DNA of 64,000 nucleotides from UBA8106 sp964569695 (GTDB lineage: Bacteria; Acidobacteriota; Vicinamibacteria; Vicinamibacterales; UBA823), in NCBI GenBank assembly GCA_964569695.1, contig CAZMUA010000017.1, positions 1 through 64,000 of the forward strand, given 5' to 3'. Position numbers and translations under genes: made by a program. Below the pieces are notes generated by a model, which did no database searches, was not told the DNA's origin, and saw only the letters and a program-made list of their open reading frames with translations. Below are positions 36,700 through 45,304 of the stretch, in pieces. Every line of letters begins with the position of its first letter. The first letter of the stretch is position 1.

Positions 36700-37175
36700 T
36701 GGTCGTGCAGAATCTTTTGAAATTTTTCAGAACAATTTTTTTGATTGACCTTGTGAAGGGAATGTTGGTGACCCTAAAGTACACGCCTCAACCAGCCTTC
36801 ACATTTCAATATCCAGCCGAGCGTCGACCTGTTGCACCGAGATTTCGAGGGGTATTGCGATTACAGGTGGAGCCTGAAACAGGTGCCCAGACGTGTATTG
36901 TTTGTGACCAATGTGCTAAAGCCTGTCCCGACGATCTGATTGACCTTGGTGGGCATCGTGAACCAGGTTTAAAAATTAAGGTTCTTGATTACTTCGACTT
37001 CAATCTGTCTCGCTGCAGTTTTTGCGGATTGTGTTCTGAAGTGTGTCCCACCAAGCCTGTCAAGGCATTGATCATGAGCGAAGACTACGAATTAGGTAGC
37101 TATAATCGCGACTTGCAGATCTTACGTGTCGATGAAATGTACGACGGCCTGCCGATTGAGAACTATTCAAGATAG
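36699..37175 (+). CDS. nuoI: NADH-quinone oxidoreductase subunit I (NuoI)
   Basis: 158 residues. Two 4Fe-4S motifs, CIVCDQCAKACP (near residue 67) and CSFCGLCSEVCPT (near 107), and the N-terminal amphipathic region with LKYTPQPAFTFQYPAERRP match NuoI (clusters N6a and N6b). Start is GTG overlapping the nuoB stop. It ends with YSR and is followed by a regulatory-looking intergenic region, so the nuoBI pair is transcriptionally closed on this side. Confidence 0.92.
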   Translation: MVVQNLLKFFRTIFLIDLVKGMLVTLKYTPQPAFTFQYPAERRPVAPRFRGVLRLQVEPETGAQTCIVCDQCAKACPDDLIDLGGHREPGLKIKVLDYFDFNLSRCSFCGLCSEVCPTKPVKALIMSEDYELGSYNRDLQILRVDEMYDGLPIENYSR

Positions 37176-37266
37176 CCTACGATTGATGTTGTAAGAGTTT
37201 TTGCGAGTCTATTCGTATCGAGACTAAAGAGCTGCATCTCTTTGAACCGGTCCTAAATTTCTAGAG

Positions 37267-37292
37267 CAAGTATAGTGAACAGCGTATACTTG
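37267..37292. promoter_or_regulatory. 8-bp inverted repeat upstream of the TPR-protease gene
   Basis: CAAGTATA and TATACTTG form a perfect 8-bp inverted repeat with a 10-base spacer, 60 bases before the next start. The 18-base centre-to-centre spacing is close to two helical turns, which suits a dimeric regulator. TATAGT within the left arm could be part of a -10 box. The remaining 177-base gap shows nothing else. Confidence 0.4.
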
Positions 37293-37352
37293 TCGAATTA
37301 CACCTTCGGGGTCACGTTGGATACTTGCTAGAAGACTGGTTGGGGTCAACAC

Positions 37353-38888
37353 ATGTTTATCCAATTTCGGTTATTGCTTGGTCTAGTGTCGCTATTTATA
37401 GCGCTGCTGGTGATGGCCGGAAAAGCTGATGATTCTGCGTTTAGTGAAATTCAACTTCAACTTGGCGAGCTTCTGATCGCTGAGGAGCGCTTTAACGAGG
37501 CCATTGAAGCTTTTACGTTAGCGAAGCAAGGTAAGCCAACAGTAAACCAACTTTTTCGAGCACGACAAGGCACGGTAATGTCGATGCTCCGCTTGGCCAG
37601 ATTTGGTGAAGCATACGACGAAGCCATCTTAGCCTATAGTGCAGCACCCGATAACTCTTCGGCTGTTGCCTTGTACGGCGATGCTTTGTGGGCGCAGGGC
37701 CTTTTTGGTGAGGCGGAGGAGGCCTACCAAGCTGCGCTTGTACTCGATCCACAGGATGGTCGAGGGCATCACGGTCTTGCAAAGTCACATGTAACACGTG
37801 GTCGATTGTCAGAAGCTATGGATGCGGCTCAGACCGCACTTCGCTACCTGCCTCGCGACGCTGAGCTTCATCATACGGTCGGTAAGATTTATGAAAGAAT
37901 GCAACGGTTCGAGGAATCAGCGATTGCTTTTGGCAACTATGTCAATCTTTTGCCTGCCAAGCATCGGAGTGCCCGCGCCGCTTGGTCGCGTTCACAGATT
38001 CGTTTTTTGCGTTCTTTTGGTAATCGAACGCCATTTGCGATGGCGCAGGGTTCCTCTGATCAGCTGTATACCGTGCCATTTAAATTAGTGCGTGAGAAGA
38101 TCATTGTGCGTGCAAGAGTGAACGGTGGCCGTGAAATTGATTTTGTTGTCGATACGGGTGCCGAACAAACTGTCCTTTCTCAGGAAGTTGCGCGCCGTCA
38201 CCGTGTCCAGCCGGTAGTCTATACGCTCAGCGCTGGAGTCGGTGAGGTCGGATTTCGTGGATTACAGCTTGCCAGAATTGATTCTCTACAAATTGGTTCT
38301 CTTCTAATTGAGAACGTACCTAGCCTAATCAAGAATCCACCACTCGGTGGGATGCCTAGGCGCGAGACGGAAAGTTTTTCACCCTTGGCAGCGGGATTAT
38401 CGATACGTATTGACTACGATCGCCAACGATTAACATTGGGACGACATCTCGACGCTTCTCAAGCAGACGTTGAGTTACCGTTACGAGTCCATCGTTTAGC
38501 AACGGTTCGTGGAAAGATTAACAATGAGAGAAATGCAAGTTTCGTCGTAGATACGGGGGGAGAGGTCATCTCGTTGAGCGCAGCGACCGCAAGCACTATC
38601 GAAACTCAGGCCATGACAAGAAGTTTTCCTCTCCAAGTGTACGGTTCTTCAGGTTGGGACCCCGAGGCATTTTTGTTGCCTGGCGTGAATTTAATGTTTA
38701 ATTCAATCAGCTTTAATAACTATCCGGTGGTTGTGTTGAATTTGCATGCGCCTAGCGCTCTATTAGGTTTTGAACTTGGCGGCATTATTGGCCACGATTT
38801 TCTGAAACGCTATTTGGTAGATCTTGATCTTGAGGAAAGTGTGATTCGGCTAGCGCATCGGTCTTCGGCAGGGTTTTCGTCAAACTAG
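37353..38888 (+). CDS. TPR protein with two retropepsin-like aspartyl protease domains
   Basis: 511 residues: a hydrophobic N-terminus (about residues 5-23, signal peptide or anchor), several TPR repeats (about 30-205), then two pepsin-like half domains. The first has VVDTGAEQTVLS with D267-T-G; the second has VVDTGGEVISLS with D400-T-G. Retropepsin-type enzymes need two DTG motifs to form one active site, so the two domains may pair within one chain. It probably acts in the periplasm. It ends directly next to the convergent thioesterase gene. Confidence 0.82.
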   Translation: MFIQFRLLLGLVSLFIALLVMAGKADDSAFSEIQLQLGELLIAEERFNEAIEAFTLAKQGKPTVNQLFRARQGTVMSMLRLARFGEAYDEAILAYSAAPDNSSAVALYGDALWAQGLFGEAEEAYQAALVLDPQDGRGHHGLAKSHVTRGRLSEAMDAAQTALRYLPRDAELHHTVGKIYERMQRFEESAIAFGNYVNLLPAKHRSARAAWSRSQIRFLRSFGNRTPFAMAQGSSDQLYTVPFKLVREKIIVRARVNGGREIDFVVDTGAEQTVLSQEVARRHRVQPVVYTLSAGVGEVGFRGLQLARIDSLQIGSLLIENVPSLIKNPPLGGMPRRETESFSPLAAGLSIRIDYDRQRLTLGRHLDASQADVELPLRVHRLATVRGKINNERNASFVVDTGGEVISLSAATASTIETQAMTRSFPLQVYGSSGWDPEAFLLPGVNLMFNSISFNNYPVVVLNLHAPSALLGFELGGIIGHDFLKRYLVDLDLEESVIRLAHRSSAGFSSN

Positions 38889-39434
38889 CTAGAACGAAAA
38901 TGCTTCAGATGCAAGATTCCCTCTCTTTTTAAGGCGTTCAGTGCGTCTTCCCTGTGCAGCTTCGGCGCGGCGACGGTCCTCATCATTATCGAGAATAAGC
39001 GGCGGGACATCAGTTGGCCGACCATTCTGATCTAAAGCCACAAATGTTAGAAATGCCCGGCTAGTTAGGTGCCGGCAACCTGTAGCCGTCTCCTCGCACC
39101 AAGCCTCAACTGCGACCTCTAAAGATGTTCGAAATGCGCAGGTAATTCGTGCGCGTAAAATGATTTGGTCGCCGACTTTAACCGGGTTTAAGAATTCCAG
39201 ACTGTCGACTGCTACAGTTGCGACTCGGCTATGGGTATGGCGATGGCTCGCGATTGCTCCTGCGATATCAATTAGATGCATCACTGTGCCGCCGAGAATG
39301 AATCCCAGTGGGTTTGCGTCGTTCGGCAGTACGACATGGACTGTTTCAGTGGCAGAATCGGCTGGATGTTTTGGTGTCAGGTTGTCCTTAGTCAAATGGT
39401 CGCTCCAGTAACGAGGAATAAGTAGCGTTTCCAA
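38889..39434 (-). CDS. Acyl-CoA thioesterase (hotdog fold, BACH/YciA-like)
   Basis: 181 residues. The hotdog motif PLGFILGGTVMHLIDIAGAIASHRHT and VDSLEFLNPVKVGDQIILRARI match cytoplasmic acyl-CoA thioesterases, which hydrolyse acyl-CoA to free acid and CoA. A charged tail follows the domain. It lies 20 bases downstream of the large peptidase-barrel gene on the same strand, so it probably shares the transcript although no functional link is visible. Confidence 0.85.
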   Translation of the reverse strand: METLLIPRYWSDHLTKDNLTPKHPADSATETVHVVLPNDANPLGFILGGTVMHLIDIAGAIASHRHTHSRVATVAVDSLEFLNPVKVGDQIILRARITCAFRTSLEVAVEAWCEETATGCRHLTSRAFLTFVALDQNGRPTDVPPLILDNDEDRRRAEAAQGRRTERLKKRGNLASEAFSF

Positions 39435-39454
39435 GTTCCGGTATCAATAGGACT

Positions 39455-42400
39455 CTAGAAATCGTAACCAATCCACACATCAAATTTTGCTCGTCGAAAA
39501 GCTTCACCACCAGTAAAACCTCCAAAGAGCATGTTTTCCCAAGTTTCATTGAACAGTGTGCGCCACGACCAATCGAAGTGAATGGGAAATCCGAGTGCCA
39601 TAGTACTTAGTCCAAACCCATAGGATGCCCTGGCATCTTTTAATCTAAAACCGCTCAGGGTCATAGGATTAGCACGAATTGGTGTCAGTAAGCCGGTGTT
39701 CGGATCAGTAATAACCTGCATTACTGGAGACACCTCTTCAGGTTCAGATGTGTAGGGGGTGAACGGTTGATTGTTGATTCCGGCGGCTCCTATGTTGAAA
39801 AAGAATGCGCCTCTGATCCCACCAAGAATGCCAATCGGTGTCGCCATGGCTGTGACCAGGGGAAAGCGGAGCTCCACGTTCGCGAAAAACGCCTTGTGGC
39901 CAATGAATTCCAGATATTCGTAGCCACGCATCTCAGAGTTACCACCGAAAAAGGTAAAGTCTGGGTAATCCCCCCAACTTTTAAAGCCCCGGGCACGAAA
40001 CGCCAGTAGCCCAGTGTCGCCCAGACGAAAATAGTAACGTGCGTCGGCGTCGACGCTACGTTGAGACAAGGTGTTACCGAGCTTTGGTGACTCTGTAAAA
40101 GAAATCCGCACAGTGTTGCCTGCCAGTGGTCCGAATTCTCGGAATATGGTTGTCTCCTGGACGTAAGTAGCTGTAATCGGCGCGAATAGTCCATCTCGAA
40201 AAAGTTCTACGCCAAATTCATTACTAAGAAATGTTTCATTAGCAGTCTGCACTGATGGATCGTCCCAGTTCTCCGAGGAATGATAGAACCCAGCTGAGAG
40301 CTCCAGCCGTCGGAAGCGGCTAAAGGGATAAACTCCAAACACAGTCGCGCCTCGCATGGTCTGCGTTGCAACCGCTTGGTCACGAGTTAAAAAATCAAAC
40401 GACGAGTACAGAGAGTAGCCCGGCGTGAAAAAGAACTGTGTCTGCGAAAAGGCTTGGGCGCCCCATTGCAAGCGTCCCGAGAGGTTGGAATATGCAAAGG
40501 AACCAGTGCGGTATTGGGCGACTGAAACGGCAAACATGCTGAACTGTTGCTCACCCAGTAAGTCTGTAAAACTTAGCGCGGAGCCTCCCAATATATCGCC
40601 GCTACTACTAACACCGAAGTTAATGGGTGGCCGGCCATCCATAAATAAGTTTTCAAAGGCGCCCTTCCGCCTTGCATTGTCAGCGATGAATGTGTGGGTG
40701 AGTGGCGCTTGAAAATCAAAGATAGGCCCAGGGGCGCCGAAATCCGAAGAAGCAACTTCAGTGATCGACGTGTCCAGATTCATTGTGTGCACACTGTAAT
40801 TACCTTTAAAATAAGCGACAAATCCGACCTTTGAGTCAGAGTCCTGAGCGTTGATGGGCACCGTGGACACGTTTCCCGTTACGGTATCCGTGTGCTGCTT
40901 GAGTAATCCTGTCGATAACGAGAGAGTCCAAATATTATAAATATCACCGTTGCGAGCGATATCTGGGTCTATTGGCTGCGTGGGGTCTGTTGCGGTAGAA
41001 GAAAATACCAGCGTGTCTGTATTCAGAAAGCGTGCGGCGGTTTCGTCGTGTGCTCCGAAAGTGAGCTGTGTTTTTTCTCCGGTACCTAAATCTAACTGAA
41101 ACACCTTGTTATTGCCGTTCACACGAGCGAGATAAACGAGCGAAGAGCCGTCAGGAGAAAACGCGGGAGCGTAAGCAGCGAAATTATCGTTTGTTACATT
41201 TGTAACATTACCGCTGTTCAAGTCCAGAAGGTAGATGTCACCGATGGCATTTTCCAACGCTGAAAAAGCTATCTGTTGTGAGTTTGGGCTAAACGCAGGA
41301 GATTCAGGTGCGTCAACCATTTGCATGTCGAAACGTTGCTCGATCCGACGAGTCAGTACATTCCGTACAATTAATGTCTTGTGCTTACCTTTTCTAACAA
41401 AGTACGCCAAATTATCACCGCTTGGTGACCATGACATCCAGGGTACCGTAGTCCAGCGGGCTCCAGGGATTGAGATGTATTCGTAACCGTCATCCTGTGA
41501 AAAGCCTGGGGTCACATTACGAATAACCTCTCCGTCTTGAATGGAGATCAAGATGATATCCAACTCCTGATCCTTACGGTTTGTTGCGACGGCTGCCAGC
41601 AACTCGCCTGATGGTGATGGTTCAATGCTGTACGCCGCCACAAAGGAAGATACACGGGGGTCTGGCGCAAGGTTACGACCGTAAGCTTCAGGACGTTCTT
41701 TGTCTCGAAAGGCGAGAAATCGGTCTCTGATGTATTGTGAAAATTCCTGGTCCCAGTCTTCAGCGGTTAAGTCGGTTGCTTCCATGTAGGCATCACTACC
41801 ACCGCCAATGATATTGGAACGCAGTGCGAACAAAAATTCTCGGATTCCTTGTTTTCCCCATCGTGATTCCATGAACTCAAAGGCCGCATGACCGAGATTG
41901 TACGGAAGTCGAGGACTGGTAAAACCAAAGAATTCGTCAGGCACTGTCATTCTTGGGATAATGTCGGCAACAGCTGCATCTCGCACCATCATTAAATCAA
42001 GCGGATCCCAAACACCTGGAATGTAGTCCGCAAGACCTTCGGCCACCCAAAGCGGCATACTTTGTCCGAGGATCGATTGAGGGATGATGTCGAACTCAAA
42101 TATATGAGTGAGCTCGTGCACTATGAGTCTGTACAGTTCGTCAGGAGGTTCATCAATTGGTAAAACCATCCGGTTACGGAGCGGTTCCGCGAATGCTGCG
42201 ATGCCTTCAGGGATGTCGGCTGGTAACACGTTCTGTTGCTCGAATTCGCTATGTGTTTTGAAAAGCACAAGCGGAATCTGGAAGGCCAAATCGTGCCTTA
42301 GGTCAGAACTTACCAATTGGTAGGCGCTTTCGGCATAGCCAGCAACGCGTTCAATGTGTTGCTCTAGTTCTGGGTAATAAAAAATCTCGAAGTGGTCGGT

Positions 42401-42568
42401 CGTATAGATGTGCCATTTGAATTGGTCGTATTTGACACGGTTCTTTCCATAGTAAGGAATGTACTGTGTTTGTGCACTAGCGGTAGTGACCTGGCCGAAC
42501 CCCGTAAAATACACAAGGATAAGGATGCCAAGGAACGTGAGCAGTTGATTACCCCTGCGGTTCTGCAT
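39455..42568 (-). CDS. Outer-membrane fusion: gluzincin-like peptidase, TolB-type propeller and BamA-like beta-barrel
   Basis: 1037 residues. A hydrophobic signal region (about 10-32) is followed by a peptidase-like domain with H151-E-L-T-H155 and a downstream glutamate in WVAEGLADY (E177), the gluzincin metal-site pattern. About residues 300-630 hold repeated WSPSG, FSPNSQQIAFS and FSPDGSSLVYLA motifs, typical of TolB/WD40-like propeller blades. The C-terminal third is beta-rich (RGYEYLEFIGHKAFFANVELRFPL) and ends in aromatic YDF, the usual outer-membrane barrel signature. It should sit in the outer membrane with the soluble domains in the periplasm or outside. Function unknown. Confidence 0.8.
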   Translation of the reverse strand: MQNRRGNQLLTFLGILILVYFTGFGQVTTASAQTQYIPYYGKNRVKYDQFKWHIYTTDHFEIFYYPELEQHIERVAGYAESAYQLVSSDLRHDLAFQIPLVLFKTHSEFEQQNVLPADIPEGIAAFAEPLRNRMVLPIDEPPDELYRLIVHELTHIFEFDIIPQSILGQSMPLWVAEGLADYIPGVWDPLDLMMVRDAAVADIIPRMTVPDEFFGFTSPRLPYNLGHAAFEFMESRWGKQGIREFLFALRSNIIGGGSDAYMEATDLTAEDWDQEFSQYIRDRFLAFRDKERPEAYGRNLAPDPRVSSFVAAYSIEPSPSGELLAAVATNRKDQELDIILISIQDGEVIRNVTPGFSQDDGYEYISIPGARWTTVPWMSWSPSGDNLAYFVRKGKHKTLIVRNVLTRRIEQRFDMQMVDAPESPAFSPNSQQIAFSALENAIGDIYLLDLNSGNVTNVTNDNFAAYAPAFSPDGSSLVYLARVNGNNKVFQLDLGTGEKTQLTFGAHDETAARFLNTDTLVFSSTATDPTQPIDPDIARNGDIYNIWTLSLSTGLLKQHTDTVTGNVSTVPINAQDSDSKVGFVAYFKGNYSVHTMNLDTSITEVASSDFGAPGPIFDFQAPLTHTFIADNARRKGAFENLFMDGRPPINFGVSSSGDILGGSALSFTDLLGEQQFSMFAVSVAQYRTGSFAYSNLSGRLQWGAQAFSQTQFFFTPGYSLYSSFDFLTRDQAVATQTMRGATVFGVYPFSRFRRLELSAGFYHSSENWDDPSVQTANETFLSNEFGVELFRDGLFAPITATYVQETTIFREFGPLAGNTVRISFTESPKLGNTLSQRSVDADARYYFRLGDTGLLAFRARGFKSWGDYPDFTFFGGNSEMRGYEYLEFIGHKAFFANVELRFPLVTAMATPIGILGGIRGAFFFNIGAAGINNQPFTPYTSEPEEVSPVMQVITDPNTGLLTPIRANPMTLSGFRLKDARASYGFGLSTMALGFPIHFDWSWRTLFNETWENMLFGGFTGGEAFRRAKFDVWIGYDF

Positions 42569-42888
42569 CAGATTTTCCTCAGTTATAGCCGAGTAAAAGG
42601 GATAGTTAACTCCGACATCTTACAGTGCTGGAAGGAGCACTGCAATGGTTGCGCATTTGGCTCTTAAAGTAGAAAACTGGCTCTGTTTTTGAGTCACCTT
42701 TTTGGCCAAATAGAGTGAAACCGAAGCTATTTTTAATACACTGAACGGATGACGGCTGTTTGGTTTCTATGGTTCTGGCGCTCGGCAATTGGCCAAGAGG
42801 CTTGTGATTTTGAGGCTGGTCGCGGTAATCTGGTACGAAAGCAAATGGCTAACATGTTGGCTGAAATATTTACTCTAAGGATGCGACC
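42569..42888. other. Intergenic region with a 7-bp hairpin
   Basis: 320-base gap between the divergent peptidase-barrel and tlpA-like genes. CAGTGCT (42623-42629) and AGCACTG (42636-42642) form a perfect 7-bp stem around GGAAGG, close to the peptidase-barrel start. An 8-bp palindrome TTGGCCAA lies at about 42790. I see no convincing protein-coding frame and no clear promoter for tlpA. The stem could be an operator or a 5' UTR structure of the minus-strand gene. Confidence 0.4.
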
Positions 42889-43446
42889 ATGACTTGGCGA
42901 TGGATTACTGCGAGTGCAGGTGCATTGGTGCTAGCGTCATTGACGGTTCCAGTGTTTCTTGGTTTCGATATTCCAATGGCGAGGTCATTGGAAACCGGCG
43001 ATGTGACTGGTGCCACGTGTGACCCTGATGCACGACCAAGTGATTTAAGCTTTACTCTTCAGGATATGAACGGAGATGAGGTCAAGCTTTCCTCCTACGA
43101 AGGTAAGGTCATTCTTCTTAATTTTTGGGCGACCTGGTGTGGACCTTGCAAGGTTGAAATTCCTGGTTTCGTGGAACTGCAGGAAGAATATGGCGACGAA
43201 GGATTGGTCGTGCTTGGATTGTCAGTTGATGACCCGATTGAGAAGCTTAAACCGTTTGCCGAGGAATATCAGATTAATTACCCCATTCTTGTTGGCTTAG
43301 GTCGTCACGATGTTCAAGATTCTTTTGGTCCGGTGTGGGGTATCCCGGTGACGTTTTATATTGCACGTGATGGTACGCTTTGTAAAACACATACAGGACT
43401 TGTTACTAAGGAGCAGGCTGCACGGGAGATTCGTGCCTTACTGTGA
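42889..43446 (+). CDS. TlpA/ResA-like membrane-anchored thioredoxin
   Basis: 185 residues: an N-terminal hydrophobic segment (about 7-25, signal or anchor), then an AhpC/TSA-like thioredoxin domain with FWATWCGPCKVEIPGF (C84, C87) and the cis-proline segment VWGIPVTFYI. It would reduce disulfides in the periplasm, for example in cytochrome c maturation. It overlaps the next gene by four bases. Confidence 0.9.
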   Translation: MTWRWITASAGALVLASLTVPVFLGFDIPMARSLETGDVTGATCDPDARPSDLSFTLQDMNGDEVKLSSYEGKVILLNFWATWCGPCKVEIPGFVELQEEYGDEGLVVLGLSVDDPIEKLKPFAEEYQINYPILVGLGRHDVQDSFGPVWGIPVTFYIARDGTLCKTHTGLVTKEQAAREIRALL

Positions 43447-43757
43447 TTGGTGAAATGGCAAAACTTGATTCCGAAGTCACGCTCGACTGTCCGGTGTGTG
43501 GTTCACTTCTGACGATTGATCTCAACCTTAGGCGGATCGTGTCTCATGAAGAGCCGAAGCGTACCGACAAGCGAGAATTGAGCGATGCAGAGCGCATACT
43601 TGCTGAGGAGGCGGCTCAACGTGAGGCAGCCTTCAAACAATCAGTAAGTGAGGAACGAACTCGGGGTGACGCATTATCTAAACGATTTGAGGAAGCACTA
43701 CGACAAGCTAGTAAGGAGCCAGTGACTCGTCCAGAACGAGACTTCGATCTGGACTGA
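43443..43757 (+). CDS. Small zinc-ribbon protein with a charged coiled tail
   Basis: 104 residues. A single CPVCG near residue 16 gives half a zinc ribbon, so any full site would need another protein or dimerisation. The rest is highly charged and helical (about 45-95). The GTG start overlaps the tlpA stop (GTGA); an ATG at 43455 would be four residues shorter. I do not recognise a named family. Translational coupling suggests a link to the thioredoxin. Confidence 0.65.
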   Translation: MIGEMAKLDSEVTLDCPVCGSLLTIDLNLRRIVSHEEPKRTDKRELSDAERILAEEAAQREAAFKQSVSEERTRGDALSKRFEEALRQASKEPVTRPERDFDLD

Positions 43758-43882
43758 GGTTTTCTTTCCTGACCGTGTAAACTGCGTTCGTGAACCTACC
43801 TGTTAGATTTTTGGGGCGGATTAGTACATAAGCTTTGGTTACACGTGGTCACATTTCTTTCCGAACTCTAATTTCTGAATAA

Positions 43883-45283
43883 ATGTTTCTGTTAGCAGTC
43901 ATCACTTACCTTGGACTCCTTGTGGTTGCTAGCATCTGGGGAAGTCGCAAGATTCGAACCGGAGACGACTTTCTTGTAGCTGGGCGAAGCTTGCCTGCAC
44001 ACGTGCTTGTATTTACTTTACTTTCGACTTGGATTGGGTCGGGCAGTTTATTTGGAGGCGCAGGCTTAGGTTATCGTGTAGGTTTTGCCGCACTTTGGCA
44101 ATCAGCTGGGGCTTGGGTTGGGATTGCACTTATTTATTGGATTGCACCACGTGTTCGCAACATTGCCCAATACACAGTTCCAGACATTCTTGAGCTTCGG
44201 TACGGTCCAACGGCGCGAGTATTGGGTACAGTGACCACGGTAATAGCCTATTCGACAATCGCCGCGTATCAATTTCGTGGTGGTGGAAGGTTGTTAGAGT
44301 TACTGGCTGGTGTTGATCCAAATACTGGCGCCTTAATTACAGCAATTTTCTGTGTAACCTATACCTCACTGGCCGGTATGCTATCGATTGCCTATCTAGA
44401 CGTGGTTAATGGCTCGATCATGACCATCGGTGTTGTGCTAGCTGTGGGTTTTCTTGTTGGTGATGCAGGTGGGTTAACGGTAGCGCTCACTCAATTGAGA
44501 CCTGATCAGGTCTCCTTGTTTGGTTCCCTCTCACCACAAACAGCTCTAGCGCTTTTCTTCCCAACAATGTTTTTACTGCTTGGCGAAGCGAACATGTACC
44601 AGAAGTTTTTTTCAGCGAAAGATGCACGTGCCGCTAAGATGGCAGTGGTTGGTTGGATTGCTGGTACGCTCATCGTGGAGACGCTTATTGATTCAATAGG
44701 AGTCTTTGGTAGTCAGGTGATACCGGGATTAGGAACAGAAGCTTCTGAAGCGATTGTAATTAGTGTTGCTTTGCAAGCGCTTCCAACAGTTGTAGGTATT
44801 GTGCTTGTGTGTGGCGCCTCTGCCATTATCGTATCAACAGCAAACAGCTTCTTGTTGACGCCTGCAACTAATTTAATGCGTGATATCTATCAAAGATTTA
44901 TTAATCCAGATGTCAGCGACACCCAAGTGCTTCTTTATACGCGCTTAATGGTGGTAGCCCTCGGTGTGATTGGTTATGTTGCAGGCAACTTTTTCCCTAC
45001 CATACTGGCGATGGCGTTATGGGCGTATACGATGTACGGAGCGAGTATCACGCCGGCGTTGTTGGCGGCTTTCGTTTGGCCTCGTGCGACTAGACTGGGT
45101 GGGGTAGCGTCGATCGGCATTGGCATTATGACTACTCTTGTGTGGGAGATTATAGGCATGGCTCGTGCAATGGAAGGTTTAGCAATTTATCCGTTTGGGC
45201 TCCAAACGATATATCCGGCGTTAACCCTGTCAATTTTTACGCTCATAAGTGTCAGTTTAGTTACAAGGCGGGTTGATAGTTAA
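43883..45283 (+). CDS. Sodium/solute symporter (SSS family)
   Basis: 466 residues with about 12-13 membrane helices. The N-terminal GDDFLVAGRSLPAHVLVFTLLSTWIGSGSLFGGAGLGY and the later ANSFLLTPATNLMRDIYQRFINP match SSS transporters of the proline/pantothenate/solute type. The substrate is not predictable. It is the first gene of a tight cluster with the radical SAM selenoprotein gene (21 bases) and the ATP-grasp gene, so it may import their substrate or export the product. No Shine-Dalgarno is evident. Confidence 0.88.
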   Translation: MFLLAVITYLGLLVVASIWGSRKIRTGDDFLVAGRSLPAHVLVFTLLSTWIGSGSLFGGAGLGYRVGFAALWQSAGAWVGIALIYWIAPRVRNIAQYTVPDILELRYGPTARVLGTVTTVIAYSTIAAYQFRGGGRLLELLAGVDPNTGALITAIFCVTYTSLAGMLSIAYLDVVNGSIMTIGVVLAVGFLVGDAGGLTVALTQLRPDQVSLFGSLSPQTALALFFPTMFLLLGEANMYQKFFSAKDARAAKMAVVGWIAGTLIVETLIDSIGVFGSQVIPGLGTEASEAIVISVALQALPTVVGIVLVCGASAIIVSTANSFLLTPATNLMRDIYQRFINPDVSDTQVLLYTRLMVVALGVIGYVAGNFFPTILAMALWAYTMYGASITPALLAAFVWPRATRLGGVASIGIGIMTTLVWEIIGMARAMEGLAIYPFGLQTIYPALTLSIFTLISVSLVTRRVDS

Positions 45284-45304
45284 TAGATCCTCGATTTTTA
45301 AAAC

